Source: an uncultured Clostridia bacterium
GTDB lineage: Bacteria; Bacillota; Clostridia; Lachnospirales; Lachnospiraceae
Assembly (NCBI GenBank): GCA_946623485.1
Contig: CAMORF010000030.1
Coordinates: 1-11,508 of the forward strand
Length of the DNA: 11,508 nucleotides
Direction: 5' to 3'
The position numbers and the translations under genes are program-made. The notes under the pieces were generated by a model. The model had not been told where the DNA came from. It saw nothing but the letters and a program-made list of their open reading frames with translations, and ran no database searches. Positions 1 to 7,397 of the stretch are shown here, piece after piece (within the stretch, counting starts at the first letter, position 1; each line of letters begins with the position of its first letter).

Positions 1-2107
1 CCACGATGGAGGTGCTCTTCAGAAGGTTGATCAGTTCCCCCCGGTAGACCGGAAGGAACCTGACTGCTGACTGCGGGAAGATAAACCCGTAAAAGGCCTG
101 GCGGTCGGTATACCCCAAAGCAAGCGCTGCTTCTTCCTGCCCGCCGTCAATACTCTCTATGGCAGTATGCATGATTTCCGATCCATAAGCCCCCACGTTC
201 AGCGTGAAGCCGATTACGGCAACCCAGATGGCAGGAATGCTGCTTTTCCCAAAGATGATATAATACAGGATCATCAACACCACAACCATGGGGGTTCCCT
301 GGAAGATCTTTACATAGATGTTCGCGATGATACGTGCAAGGGTGCTGCCGGTCCGCCGGAACATGCACACCCCAAAGGCGAGGACAGATCCAAACAAAGC
401 GGACAGCACGGTAATCAGAAGCGTCACACCGATACCAGAAAGGATCAGCTTCCAACGGTTTTCGCGGATGAAATTCCGCTCAAAGCTGAACGCAAGGCGC
501 TGGAAAAAGTTCTTTTTCTCCGTAACAGTGCTTCCTGCCTGGTTCAGGTCGGACGCGCGCACCGCAAGAACCGCCCCTCCCTCATAATGGGGTTCGGCGA
601 AATACACGCTTTCGGAACGTTCCGGCGTGATGGTCATGGATGCCGCGGCAAAATCACATGCTCCTGCCTGTACAGCAGGAAGGATCGCTGAAAATGATAC
701 ATTTTCAACCTGAAGCCCATACCCTCTGTCCTTGCAGAATCTGTATGCCAGGTCTGTTTCATACCCTGCGATCTTCCCATCCACCAGGGTATCAAAAGGA
801 GGATTCTCAGCGTCCGTGATCATCTTCAGGGTTCCATGCTCCGGTGTCAGCGTTTTCAGATCCGGCGCTGTCTGTTCCTCTGTTTCCCCTTCAAACCATT
901 TCCGGTCCAGTTCCTCCAGCGTTCCGTTTTCCTTACATTCACGGATATATGCGCTGAACTCATCGCATAGCTTTTTCCCGCCTGCGTCTTTTTTGAACGC
1001 AAACCCATAGGAATACTTTTCCATCTTGTCCGGAAGCATTGCAACGGCATCGCTTTCCCGCATCATGCTCCGCACTACCGGATCATCTGCGCAGAATGCA
1101 TCAATCTTTCCTGTCTCCAGCGCTGCCAGCATGTCCCCCCAGGTCGTATAATAACTGATCTTCGCGTCCGGGATATTCTTCCGGATAGTCTGGTCATAGG
1201 TTGTTCCCACCGCAGAGCCAATGGTTTTTCCGGCATAGTCTTTTACCGTCGGCATGGCGCCGGCAGCAAGATCCTCTGACCTGACCGCTACCACAATGCC
1301 GCCTTCGGAGACCGGTTCAGAAAACATGACAACCTCTTCCCGCTCCGGCGTCACATTCAAAGTAGTGGTAAAATCATATTTCCCGGATTCCAGGGCCGGG
1401 ATACGGCCTTCAAACGACACGTCCCCGATCTCGATCGCATATCCATACTCCCGGCAGAAGCGGACCGCAACATCGATATCATATCCCACATGTTCCCCAT
1501 CCTTTATGTAAGAAAAAGGTTCATCGGTCGACGTGGTAATGACATGAACCGTCCCGTTCTCCCCTGTCAGGCCGGACATATCCACGACCTTCTTGCTCTC
1601 ATCATTGCCTAACCAGGTGGAATCGATCTCATCATAGGTACCGTCCTGCTTGATCTTCCTCAGAAATTCATTGAACTGATCAAGCAACTGCTGTTCCTTT
1701 GGATCATTCTTTCGGAACGCGAAGGAATACCTGTTGTTTGTCAGGCGTTTTTTGATATAGTCGATCCGCGGCTCATTTGCGTGGAGCATTTTCATCGCGG
1801 GTTCATCCGCCAGATAGGCATCGATCTTTCCGCTGAGAATAGCGGCATTCAGGTTCGGATACCCATCAAAATAAAGATACTGGCTGTCCGGAAAATATTC
1901 ATGCGTTGCCGCTTCCATATTCGTCCCGGTTAATATGCCTATGGTTCTGCCGTTGTAATCCTTATAGCTGACCTCTTCGCCGACCCGCTCTGAACCGGGC
2001 GCCGCGCCCGTCCCTGACTGCCGCCTCCAGAGAAAAACGGCGAGAAGCAATGCAATCCCGGCCAATACAATCAGAATGATCCTGTCAGTTCTCTTTGCTT
2101 TATTCAA
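1..2107 (-). CDS. Amino-acid ABC transporter, tandem substrate-binding domains fused to permease (3' end outside window)
   Basis: Membrane-bound importer subunit that should capture a polar amino acid outside the cell and pass it through its own permease domain. About 702 residues are visible and the frame is still open at the left edge. One N-terminal membrane anchor lies at about residues 8-27. Four half-domains of the SBP_bac_3 family follow in the order C-lobe (46-165), N-lobe (184-275), C-lobe (286-405), N-lobe (422-518). The permease starts near 545, with FQGTPMVVVLMILYY and the coupling motif EEAALALGYTDRQAF. Both N-lobes keep the TPER arginine and both C-lobes the acidic residue (AYLADEP, FCADDP) that normally grip the amino acid. 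TTG is chosen as start because no ATG or GTG lies between the upstream in-frame stop and this codon, and AGGAAGGG sits 8 bases before it. No ATPase partner is visible next to it. The family is clear; the substrate is not known. Confidence 0.9.
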   Translation of the reverse strand, partial: MNKAKRTDRIILIVLAGIALLLAVFLWRRQSGTGAAPGSERVGEEVSYKDYNGRTIGILTGTNMEAATHEYFPDSQYLYFDGYPNLNAAILSGKIDAYLADEPAMKMLHANEPRIDYIKKRLTNNRYSFAFRKNDPKEQQLLDQFNEFLRKIKQDGTYDEIDSTWLGNDESKKVVDMSGLTGENGTVHVITTSTDEPFSYIKDGEHVGYDIDVAVRFCREYGYAIEIGDVSFEGRIPALESGKYDFTTTLNVTPEREEVVMFSEPVSEGGIVVAVRSEDLAAGAMPTVKDYAGKTIGSAVGTTYDQTIRKNIPDAKISYYTTWGDMLAALETGKIDAFCADDPVVRSMMRESDAVAMLPDKMEKYSYGFAFKKDAGGKKLCDEFSAYIRECKENGTLEELDRKWFEGETEEQTAPDLKTLTPEHGTLKMITDAENPPFDTLVDGKIAGYETDLAYRFCKDRGYGLQVENVSFSAILPAVQAGACDFAAASMTITPERSESVYFAEPHYEGGAVLAVRASDLNQAGSTVTEKKNFFQRLAFSFERNFIRENRWKLILSGIGVTLLITVLSALFGSVLAFGVCMFRRTGSTLARIIANIYVKIFQGTPMVVVLMILYYIIFGKSSIPAIWVAVIGFTLNVGAYGSEIMHTAIESIDGGQEEAALALGYTDRQAFYGFIFPQSAVRFLPVYRGELINLLKSTSIV

Positions 2108-2115
2108 CGTATCCG

Positions 2116-2123
2116 CCCTTCCT
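2116..2123 (-). promoter_or_regulatory. Ribosome binding site supporting a TTG start
   Basis: AGGAAGGG on the minus strand ends 8 bases before the TTG at 2107-2105. The in-frame codons upstream are ACG, GAT, GCG, AGG, GGA, GAA, GAA and CCG, then a TGA stop at 2134-2132. TTG is therefore the only credible start. Confidence 0.65.
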
Positions 2124-2214
2124 TCTTCCGGTCAACAGTTGAATCCTGCTCATCAAATCAGTGCATAAAACCAGCACATAATACCGACGCAGTATTTCTG
2201 TTTCAATCGAACTC

Positions 2215-2243
2215 ATTGTAGCTCATTTCAACTTTTTTGAAAA
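2215..2243 (-). promoter_or_regulatory. Possible promoter for the tandem SBP-permease gene
   Basis: On the minus strand TTTTCA and TACAAT are separated by exactly 17 bases, a fair match to a housekeeping -35/-10 pair, about 108 bases before the TTG start. A TTTCAA/TTGAAA inverted repeat overlaps the spacer and could be an operator. This is pattern matching only. The rest of the gene-free stretch 2108-2354 shows no open frame resembling a known protein. Confidence 0.35.
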
Positions 2244-2354
2244 TGCTTTCCGGCAGCCGGTTCCTGAATCTCAGATCTCATCTAAGACATCGAAAAATAT
2301 GGATTCATCGAAGATGATGTAACGATGATAGCGGAAAAAACAAGCTAAGGAAGA

Positions 2355-2449
2355 TGGAACAGGGGACGGTTCTCCGTTTCACCCTGCGGGTGAAACGGAG
2401 AACCGTCCCCTGTTCCATTGGGTGAAACGGAGAACCGTCCCCTGTTCCA
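2355..2449. repeat. Three copies of a 30-bp unit, two forming a perfect hairpin (REP/MITE-like)
   Basis: The 30-bp unit begins TGGAACAGGGGACGG and ends CGTTTCACCC. On the plus strand it runs forward at 2355-2384, inverted at 2388-2417 after a 3-base loop (TGC), and inverted again at 2420-2449 after 2 bases. All three copies match exactly. The first two form a 30-bp perfect stem. Similar AACCGTCCCCTGTTCC repeats are, from memory, scattered through many Firmicute and other genomes, so this is probably a REP-like or MITE-like dispersed element. It starts one base after the stop codon of the short ktrA-like gene. It may act as an RNA 3' structure, but no T-run follows it directly, so a classic terminator is not claimed. 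Confidence 0.9.
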
Positions 2450-2450
2450 C

Positions 2451-2849
2451 TTATGAGTACTTCGACACCATCCATTCTGCGGCTATCTTTTCCGAATTGA
2501 TCACCTCATCAGCCCCGCTGCGGTACAGCAGCTTCTCCTGTATCTCAGTGTTTGCCCGGGCGATGACCCGCGCTGCCCCCAGCTCTTTCAGCAGAAACGT
2601 TGTCATTAATGAATCCTGGAAATCATCAACGATTGTCACCAGGCAGACGTCATATTCATCAATTCCAAGCGTTCTCAGGAATTCCTCGTTTGTCGTGTCT
2701 CCGATCGACACATCCGTGGCTACAGACTGAATCGCATTGATCCGCTCTTCATCGTTGTCAACAGCCATAACTTCATACCCTTTGTCTACCAGTTTTTTCG
2801 TAATTAAAGATCCAAGATGGTTTACACCGATCAGCAAAAATGATTTCAT
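2451..2849 (-). CDS. Short KtrA/TrkA-like potassium uptake regulatory subunit, RCK_N domain only
   Basis: Cytoplasmic nucleotide-binding subunit that should sit on the TrkH/KtrB channel encoded just upstream and gate it. The 132 residues cover only the Rossmann-type RCK_N (TrkA_N) domain: GVNHLG at 8-13, the acidic D31 ending strand 2 (MAVDND), GDTTN at 50-54 and IARANTEIQEKLLYRSGADEVI at the end of the fold. Full KtrA proteins run to about 220 residues with a TrkA_C domain, which is absent here. The middle glycine of the usual GxGxxG is Asn10. The ATG is chosen because AAAGGAGG precedes it by 11 bases and the protein begins cleanly at the fold (MKSFLLIGV); the frame is open for 65 more codons upstream but that part looks non-coding. 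The TAA stop lies one base from a palindromic repeat, so the gene may have been truncated. None of the minus-strand frames downstream of the repeat resembles a TrkA_C domain. Confidence 0.85.
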   Translation of the reverse strand: MKSFLLIGVNHLGSLITKKLVDKGYEVMAVDNDEERINAIQSVATDVSIGDTTNEEFLRTLGIDEYDVCLVTIVDDFQDSLMTTFLLKELGAARVIARANTEIQEKLLYRSGADEVINSEKIAAEWMVSKYS

Positions 2850-2889
2850 CGATTCTTTTTCCTCCTTTGCCTTGCATATTATGACTCCA

Positions 2890-2949
2890 GTGCAATAAGC
2901 TTGCCCAGACGGCAAGCTTGCTTGCCAGTGGGGCAATGCTTTATTGCAC
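2890..2949 (-). other. Intergenic hairpin with alternative pairings between trkH and ktrA-like gene
   Basis: GTGCAATAAGCTTGCCC (2890-2906) pairs with 2931-2949 apart from two single-base bulges. The enclosed GGCAAGC-TT-GCTTGCC (2911-2926) forms a second perfect stem. A competing pairing, AAGCTTGCC (2897-2905) with GGCAAGCTT (2911-2919), uses arms of both, so the two folds exclude each other. It lies in the 127-base gap between the stop of trkH and the start of the next gene, ahead of that gene's ribosome binding site. No T-run follows, so it could tune mRNA stability or relative expression rather than terminate. Confidence 0.6.
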
Positions 2950-2976
2950 GTCCCACGAATTGCAAATATAGGGTAT

Positions 2977-4320
2977 TTACCCGACATTGATTTTCTCAAC
3001 AGGGCATCTGGACACTTCCGCGTTTTTGCCGGAAATCGCGGCATACATCAGTGTCAGTCCGCCTGTCCTCCCAAAAAACATCAACGCGGCCAGGATCAAA
3101 TGGGAGACCAGGCCAAGGGATGGGGTGATTCCCAGGGTCAATCCGACTGTTCCGGCCGCGGAAGCGGTTTCAAACAGGCAGTCCTTCATGGGAAGGCCTT
3201 CGATATAGCTGATTACCACCGCGCTGATGAAAGTAAGGAGCAGATAGATCAGCAGAAGCGCCGATGCTCTCTTGACCACACTGTCCTCAACCCTTCTGCC
3301 AAACATCTGGGTATCCTTATTTCTCCGAAACACAGAAACTGCGCTGGCAGCAAGAACTGCTACCGTCGTGACTTTCATCCCGCCGGCGGTCGAACCCGGC
3401 GCGCCTCCGATCATCATCAGCACGATCATCAGCCCGATCCCTCTCCCGGACATCTTGGCAAGGTCTGCGGTATTGAAACCGGCAGTTCTTGGCGTAACTG
3501 CCTGGAACAAGGAAAGGCTGAACCTTTCCGGTAGCGATGCGTCCGTAAACTCAAAGAAAAAATAGAGGACAGCCGGAGCAACGATCAAAACCAGGGTTGT
3601 GACAAGAACCACCTTGCTCTGCATCTTGTACTTTTTGATTTTTCTTCTTTGAAACAACATATCCTGCCATGTCAAAAAGCCAATGCCGCCGAGTATAATC
3701 AGGGCACACACCGTCAGGACAAGCAGGAGATTCCCCTTATAGGCAGTCAGGGAGGAAAATGTACCGCTGTGGGTTCCCATCAGATCAAACCCTGCATTAC
3801 AGAAAGCAGAGACCGAATGAAACACAGCCATCCAGATTCCCTGCGGGCCATAATCACCGCACATCACCGGCATCATCAATGCCGCGCCTGCCGCCTCGAC
3901 AATCAGTGAAATCAGGATAATCAGACGCGCCATCTTCGCCATGCCGCCGGTCTGAAACGCAGAGATACTTTCTCCCACAAGGCTCTTCTCCCGCACGGAA
4001 AGCTTTCTGCCCGCCACAGACTCTATGAAGGCAGCAATCGTTATCACGCCCAGGCCTCCTACCTGGATCAGGATCAGGATGACTGCCTGTCCGAATCCGG
4101 ACCAATAGGAGGCCGTATCCTGGATGATCAGGCCCGTTACGCATACCGCGGAGGTTGCGGTAAACAGCGCACATTCCAGGGATGTCACTTCTCCGCTTTT
4201 GGAAGAAAAAGGAAGCATCAGGAGAATCGTACCGATCAGAATAACGAGCGCACAGCCCATGATGATAATCTGAAATGTGGAATATTTCCTCTTAATACTG
4301 ATCCAGTTCATTTTTACCAT
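2977..4320 (-). CDS. TrkH/KtrB-family potassium uptake channel subunit
   Basis: Integral membrane protein of 447 residues, the usual length for KtrB, which lets potassium (often with sodium coupling) into the cell. It shows the four pore-loop filter segments with their glycines: SAVCVTGL (G63), SAFCNAGF (G177), TPRTAGF (G281) and SAAGTVGL (G393). A flexible Gly-rich segment, GGAPGSTAGG (305-314), matches the intramembrane gating loop. Its regulatory partner is encoded 127 bases downstream on the same strand. GGAGG lies only 4 bases before the first ATG; a second ATG three codons later (4311) has 13 bases of spacing, so the exact start is slightly uncertain. The gene follows the ABC ATPase by 98 bases; whether the two are co-transcribed is not shown by the sequence. 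KtrB is more likely than TrkH because of length and the single-domain partner. Confidence 0.95.
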   Translation of the reverse strand: MVKMNWISIKRKYSTFQIIIMGCALVILIGTILLMLPFSSKSGEVTSLECALFTATSAVCVTGLIIQDTASYWSGFGQAVILILIQVGGLGVITIAAFIESVAGRKLSVREKSLVGESISAFQTGGMAKMARLIILISLIVEAAGAALMMPVMCGDYGPQGIWMAVFHSVSAFCNAGFDLMGTHSGTFSSLTAYKGNLLLVLTVCALIILGGIGFLTWQDMLFQRRKIKKYKMQSKVVLVTTLVLIVAPAVLYFFFEFTDASLPERFSLSLFQAVTPRTAGFNTADLAKMSGRGIGLMIVLMMIGGAPGSTAGGMKVTTVAVLAASAVSVFRRNKDTQMFGRRVEDSVVKRASALLLIYLLLTFISAVVISYIEGLPMKDCLFETASAAGTVGLTLGITPSLGLVSHLILAALMFFGRTGGLTLMYAAISGKNAEVSRCPVEKINVG

Positions 4321-4418
4321 GACACCTCCGGGAATCGATTCGACACCTTGTGTTTGTTTTGTCTTCTTTCAAAGCTCCATACAGAACAGATCCGGCTGCA
4401 AGAATACTGCTATCATGT

Positions 4419-5504
4419 TCAGATCAGGACTTTTACAACGTTCGGCTGGTCCGCGTCCGGATCATAGCGGTAGGAAAGGCTGCTGACCGTGCTTTGGAGC
4501 ACCTGGTAAGAAAAGCCATTCCCGCTGTGTGCCGGATCGAACTTATCACCGCCGTAAAACGCAAGAACCTCCGCGTTCCCATCCTTTCCGGAATACTCTA
4601 CCGTTATCCGGATGGGAGCATGGGCAAGCACTGGCCGCAGAAGGTGGGAAGCCAGTTCCTCAACGGCAAGACAGATGCGGTACTTTGTGCGGGGCGGAAT
4701 ATCATTCTGCAGACAATAGCAGTCTATCTCTGTTCCCGCGCCTGCCATGTCAAAATATTCGCCGTCGATGGTAAGTGTAAGCACCCGGAGGTTTTGCACA
4801 AAACGCTTTGTCAGGTCCCGCTGCGGATGATCAAAGATCTGTTCCGGCGTCCCGTCCTCATAGATCCCGCCCTGATCCATATAAAATACCCGGCTGCAGA
4901 TCGCCCTGGCAAAGTTCATCTCATGCGTCACGATCAGCATTGTCTTATCCATCCTGGCCAGGTCACGGATCACGGACTGCACCTCTCCCACCATCGTAGG
5001 ATCAAGCGCACTCGTAGGCTCGTCAAACAGGATCACCTCAGGATCCATGGCGAGCGTCCTCGCGATGGCAATCCGCTGCTGCTGGCCTCCGGACAGTTCG
5101 TCCGGATAGTTGTTTTCTTTGCTGGCAAGTCCTACACGCTGCAGCAATTTCATCCCTGTCTCATAGGCCTCTTTTTTGGATCTTTTCAGGATATCGACCT
5201 GCGCCTGCATAATGTTCTCGATCACATTCAGGTGACCAAACAAGTGAAATGACTGGAATACCATTCCCATCTTGCGGCGTGCCTTTGTCACATCATATCC
5301 ACGGGCGCATATATTCTCGCCGTCCAGGATAATCTTTCCTCCTGTCGGCCGTTCGAGCATGTCGATGCAGCGGATCAGGGTTGATTTTCCGGTACCGGAG
5401 GGGCCGATGATCGAGATGACCTCACCGTCATGGATGACAGCGTTCACATCAGCCAGAGGCACGGCGTTTTTATATCTCTTTTCAAGATGTTCCAGTTCAA
5501 TCAT
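4419..5504 (-). CDS. Polar amino-acid ABC transporter ATPase (GlnQ-like) with C-terminal GHKL-like domain
   Basis: Cytoplasmic ATPase that should power the SBP-permease encoded immediately upstream. Residues 1-240 are a complete GlnQ-type nucleotide-binding domain: Walker A GPSGTGKST (34-42), Q-loop MVFQSFHLF (81-89), signature LSGGQQQR (137-144), Walker B VILFDE (157-162), D-loop SALD (165-168) and switch His194. GlnQ relatives normally end near 240-250 residues; this protein has 361. The extra 120 residues look like a worn HATPase/RsbW (GHKL) fold: KYRICLAVEELASHLL (274-289) resembles the N-box helix with His in place of the key Asn, FYGGDKFDP (316-324) resembles the D-x-G-x-G box without its Asp, and a YRYD...NVVKVLI strand ends it. 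It is therefore probably not an active second ATPase. ATG is supported by AAGGAG 8 bases upstream. The gap to the upstream gene is 104 bases. The ABC call is certain, the C-terminal call tentative. Confidence 0.93.
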   Translation of the reverse strand: MIELEHLEKRYKNAVPLADVNAVIHDGEVISIIGPSGTGKSTLIRCIDMLERPTGGKIILDGENICARGYDVTKARRKMGMVFQSFHLFGHLNVIENIMQAQVDILKRSKKEAYETGMKLLQRVGLASKENNYPDELSGGQQQRIAIARTLAMDPEVILFDEPTSALDPTMVGEVQSVIRDLARMDKTMLIVTHEMNFARAICSRVFYMDQGGIYEDGTPEQIFDHPQRDLTKRFVQNLRVLTLTIDGEYFDMAGAGTEIDCYCLQNDIPPRTKYRICLAVEELASHLLRPVLAHAPIRITVEYSGKDGNAEVLAFYGGDKFDPAHSGNGFSYQVLQSTVSSLSYRYDPDADQPNVVKVLI

Positions 5505-5608
5505 CTCTTCTGCTCCTTCCCGGGCGCGCGGGCTATGTGATTGATTTGTGAGCTATGCTATCGGAAGAATAGGCAAACAGGATGTGCAAGTTTTTTATCG
5601 ACAGATCC

Positions 5609-7183
5609 TTACGATTCACTGCCCTTTCGGGCGCCTTCACCAGGTCTTCGTCTTGCGAAAGCCCGTATTTCTATCCGATTTACAATCCAGATCAGGAAAC
5701 CGGCCAGAAGGAAATAAAAGACAGCAACCGCAATCAACGGGAAGAATGCATCATAGGTACGGCTGCGCACGATGTCTCCCATCTTCGTCAAGTCCTGCAC
5801 AGCTACATAGCCGACGACGGCCGTGGCCTTAATCAAAGATTTGATCTGGCTTTTGTAGGACGGCATGACATGCGGCAGCGCCTGAGGCAGTATAATCTTG
5901 AAAAAAGCCTTTCGGTCAGCATATCCAAGCGCGTACGCAGCTTCCATCTGACCCGTGCCCACGGCAGCTACCCCTGCCTTGAGCATGCTGAACACAGCCG
6001 CTGCAAATATGAGTGTAAACGCAATCACCGATACCGCCGTGCCTGGTATCTTAGCCCCGGCAAATACAATATAATAAAGGATCATCAGTAATACGACGAC
6101 CGGCATGCCTTCGATCAGCCATATGCAGAACCGGGTGATCGTGTTCGCCACACGGTTGCCTCTGCGGCAGATTAAGAATACGCAAAATCCGATCAGCGTG
6201 CCAAGCAGAATCGATAGAATGGTCAGAAGCAGTGTCGTCACGATTCCTTCTACAAACAACTGCCATCTGTCTTCACGGATAAAGGTCTTCAGAAAGCTTT
6301 CTTTGAGGTAATTCAGGAAGCCGGCACCGGTGGCCTTTTGTGAACTTCCCTGCCGGTTCGCTGCCGCACCGGAGCCTGTATCCTGTACCATGGCCGCGAC
6401 CTCCACCTCATAGGTCGGATCCGAAAACTCAATCACCTCCTGCCGCTCCGGTGTTACATAGAGATTGGCGAATATGCAGTCCACATCGCCTCCCTGGGCG
6501 GCAGCGATGATGCCTTCGTAGTCATAAATCTTGAACGCAAGGCTCATGTCAGCCCACAAAGCAAATCTTTTTGCAAGCTCTATGTCATAACCGCTAAGCT
6601 CCCCATCCACATAGCAATTAAACGGTTCGCTGAGGCCAGTGGTTCCCACGATCAGGCGGAGCTTCGGATCTGCCGCTTCCGGTATTTCAGGCATAATCAT
6701 ATCATGCTTTACCAGCCAGCGCTCACGGATCTCATCAAGCGTCCCGTCCTTTTTTATCTGCCGGAGGAACTGATTGATCTGATTTTTCAGATCTGGTATT
6801 TCCGTAACCGGGGAAATGGCCACTGCACCAACGTTGCCCTCTCCGATCGTTCCATCCAGGATGCGGACTCCTTCCAGCCCGTTTTTCATGGCCAGCTCCA
6901 TATTCAGCTTGTTGCTGACGAATGCATCAATCTTGCCCTGGGCAACAGATATGAAGGAACTCATAAGGTCCTTGGTATACACGATCTCTGCCTTTGGAAA
7001 CTCCTTCTGCACAATATCGAACTCCGTAGAGTCTGACGCAACGCCAATCTGAATCCCCGGCTGATTCAGCTGCTCCAGGGATGTAATCCCTTCTTCCTGA
7101 CGGCCGGAGGCTCCCAGTAATAATGCCGATGATGCCAGCAGCAGGATCATCAGGATCACAGACATGCTTCTTCCTATCTTCAT
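5609..7183 (-). CDS. Amino-acid ABC transporter substrate-binding/permease fusion with permuted binding domain
   Basis: Importer subunit of 524 residues joining the extracellular binding domain to the membrane channel. A signal-like anchor spans about residues 5-27, with no lipobox cysteine. Residues 33-158 match the second half of SBP_bac_3 proteins (SLEQLNQPGIQIGVAS to GTLDEIRERWL). Residues 174-266 match the first half (LRLIVGTTGLSEPFNCYVDG to VTPERQEVIEFSDPTY). The binding fold is thus in C-lobe/N-lobe order. The HisM/GlnP-type permease follows at about 305-507, with EGMPVVVLLMILYY and the coupling motif EAAYALGYADRKAFFKIILPQA (414-435). The TPER arginine (R247) is kept, but the usual acidic contact for the alpha-amino group is Asn91 (DAFVSNKLN), so ligand choice may differ from ordinary amino acids. 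GGAGG lies 4 bases before ATG. The matching ATPase follows 104 bases downstream. Confidence 0.93.
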   Translation of the reverse strand: MKIGRSMSVILMILLLASSALLLGASGRQEEGITSLEQLNQPGIQIGVASDSTEFDIVQKEFPKAEIVYTKDLMSSFISVAQGKIDAFVSNKLNMELAMKNGLEGVRILDGTIGEGNVGAVAISPVTEIPDLKNQINQFLRQIKKDGTLDEIRERWLVKHDMIMPEIPEAADPKLRLIVGTTGLSEPFNCYVDGELSGYDIELAKRFALWADMSLAFKIYDYEGIIAAAQGGDVDCIFANLYVTPERQEVIEFSDPTYEVEVAAMVQDTGSGAAANRQGSSQKATGAGFLNYLKESFLKTFIREDRWQLFVEGIVTTLLLTILSILLGTLIGFCVFLICRRGNRVANTITRFCIWLIEGMPVVVLLMILYYIVFAGAKIPGTAVSVIAFTLIFAAAVFSMLKAGVAAVGTGQMEAAYALGYADRKAFFKIILPQALPHVMPSYKSQIKSLIKATAVVGYVAVQDLTKMGDIVRSRTYDAFFPLIAVAVFYFLLAGFLIWIVNRIEIRAFARRRPGEGARKGSES

Positions 7184-7397
7184 TTGTCCTCCATGATCTG
7201 CACGTTTCTTGATCTGTCTCCATTCCTCAGGGATCTGCCCGGAAATGGCTTCGCGTCCTGCCTGCCGTTTTCACTGCTTCATCAAAACAGCCATTCCTCT
7301 CACAAAATAATAAGCCCGGCAGGTCCGATTCCCTCCAGGCTCGCCAGCATGCAGGGTGCCTGTCAGGCGAAATGAATTGCCATACCGATGATGCGGG
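7184..7397 (-). other. Leader of the SBP-permease gene, no confident motif
   Basis: About 210 bases without a gene. On the minus strand GCTGTTTT can pair with AAAACGGC around an 11-base loop. A direct repeat, GAGGAATGG, occurs on either side of that hairpin. A GACGCGAAGCC string (7247-7257) recalls part of the c-di-GMP-I riboswitch, but the remaining conserved parts are not seen. A TATTAT box around 7305-7310 lacks a good -35. The promoter for the ABC genes is probably in this region but I cannot place it. Confidence 0.3.

Noticed and set aside
2355..2449. CRISPR-like repeats.
   Set aside because: The three units are separated by only 2-3 bases and one is inverted; there are no spacers.
2849..3044. 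In-frame N-terminal extension of the ktrA-like gene that would overlap the trkH end.
   Set aside because: Its sequence is unlike any RCK protein, it spans the intergenic hairpin, and the internal ATG has a strong ribosome binding site.
4350..5252. Long plus-strand open frame (300 codons) opposite the ABC ATPase.
   Set aside because: It is antisense to a gene with complete ABC motifs, is rich in His, Arg and Pro as expected of a shadow frame, and has no recognisable domain.
7247..7257. GACGCGAAGCC on the minus strand, like part of a c-di-GMP-I riboswitch, attractive because a diguanylate cyclase is nearby.
   Set aside because: The companion GGCAAACC segment, the tetraloop stem and the receptor helix are not visible. 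One short motif is not enough.
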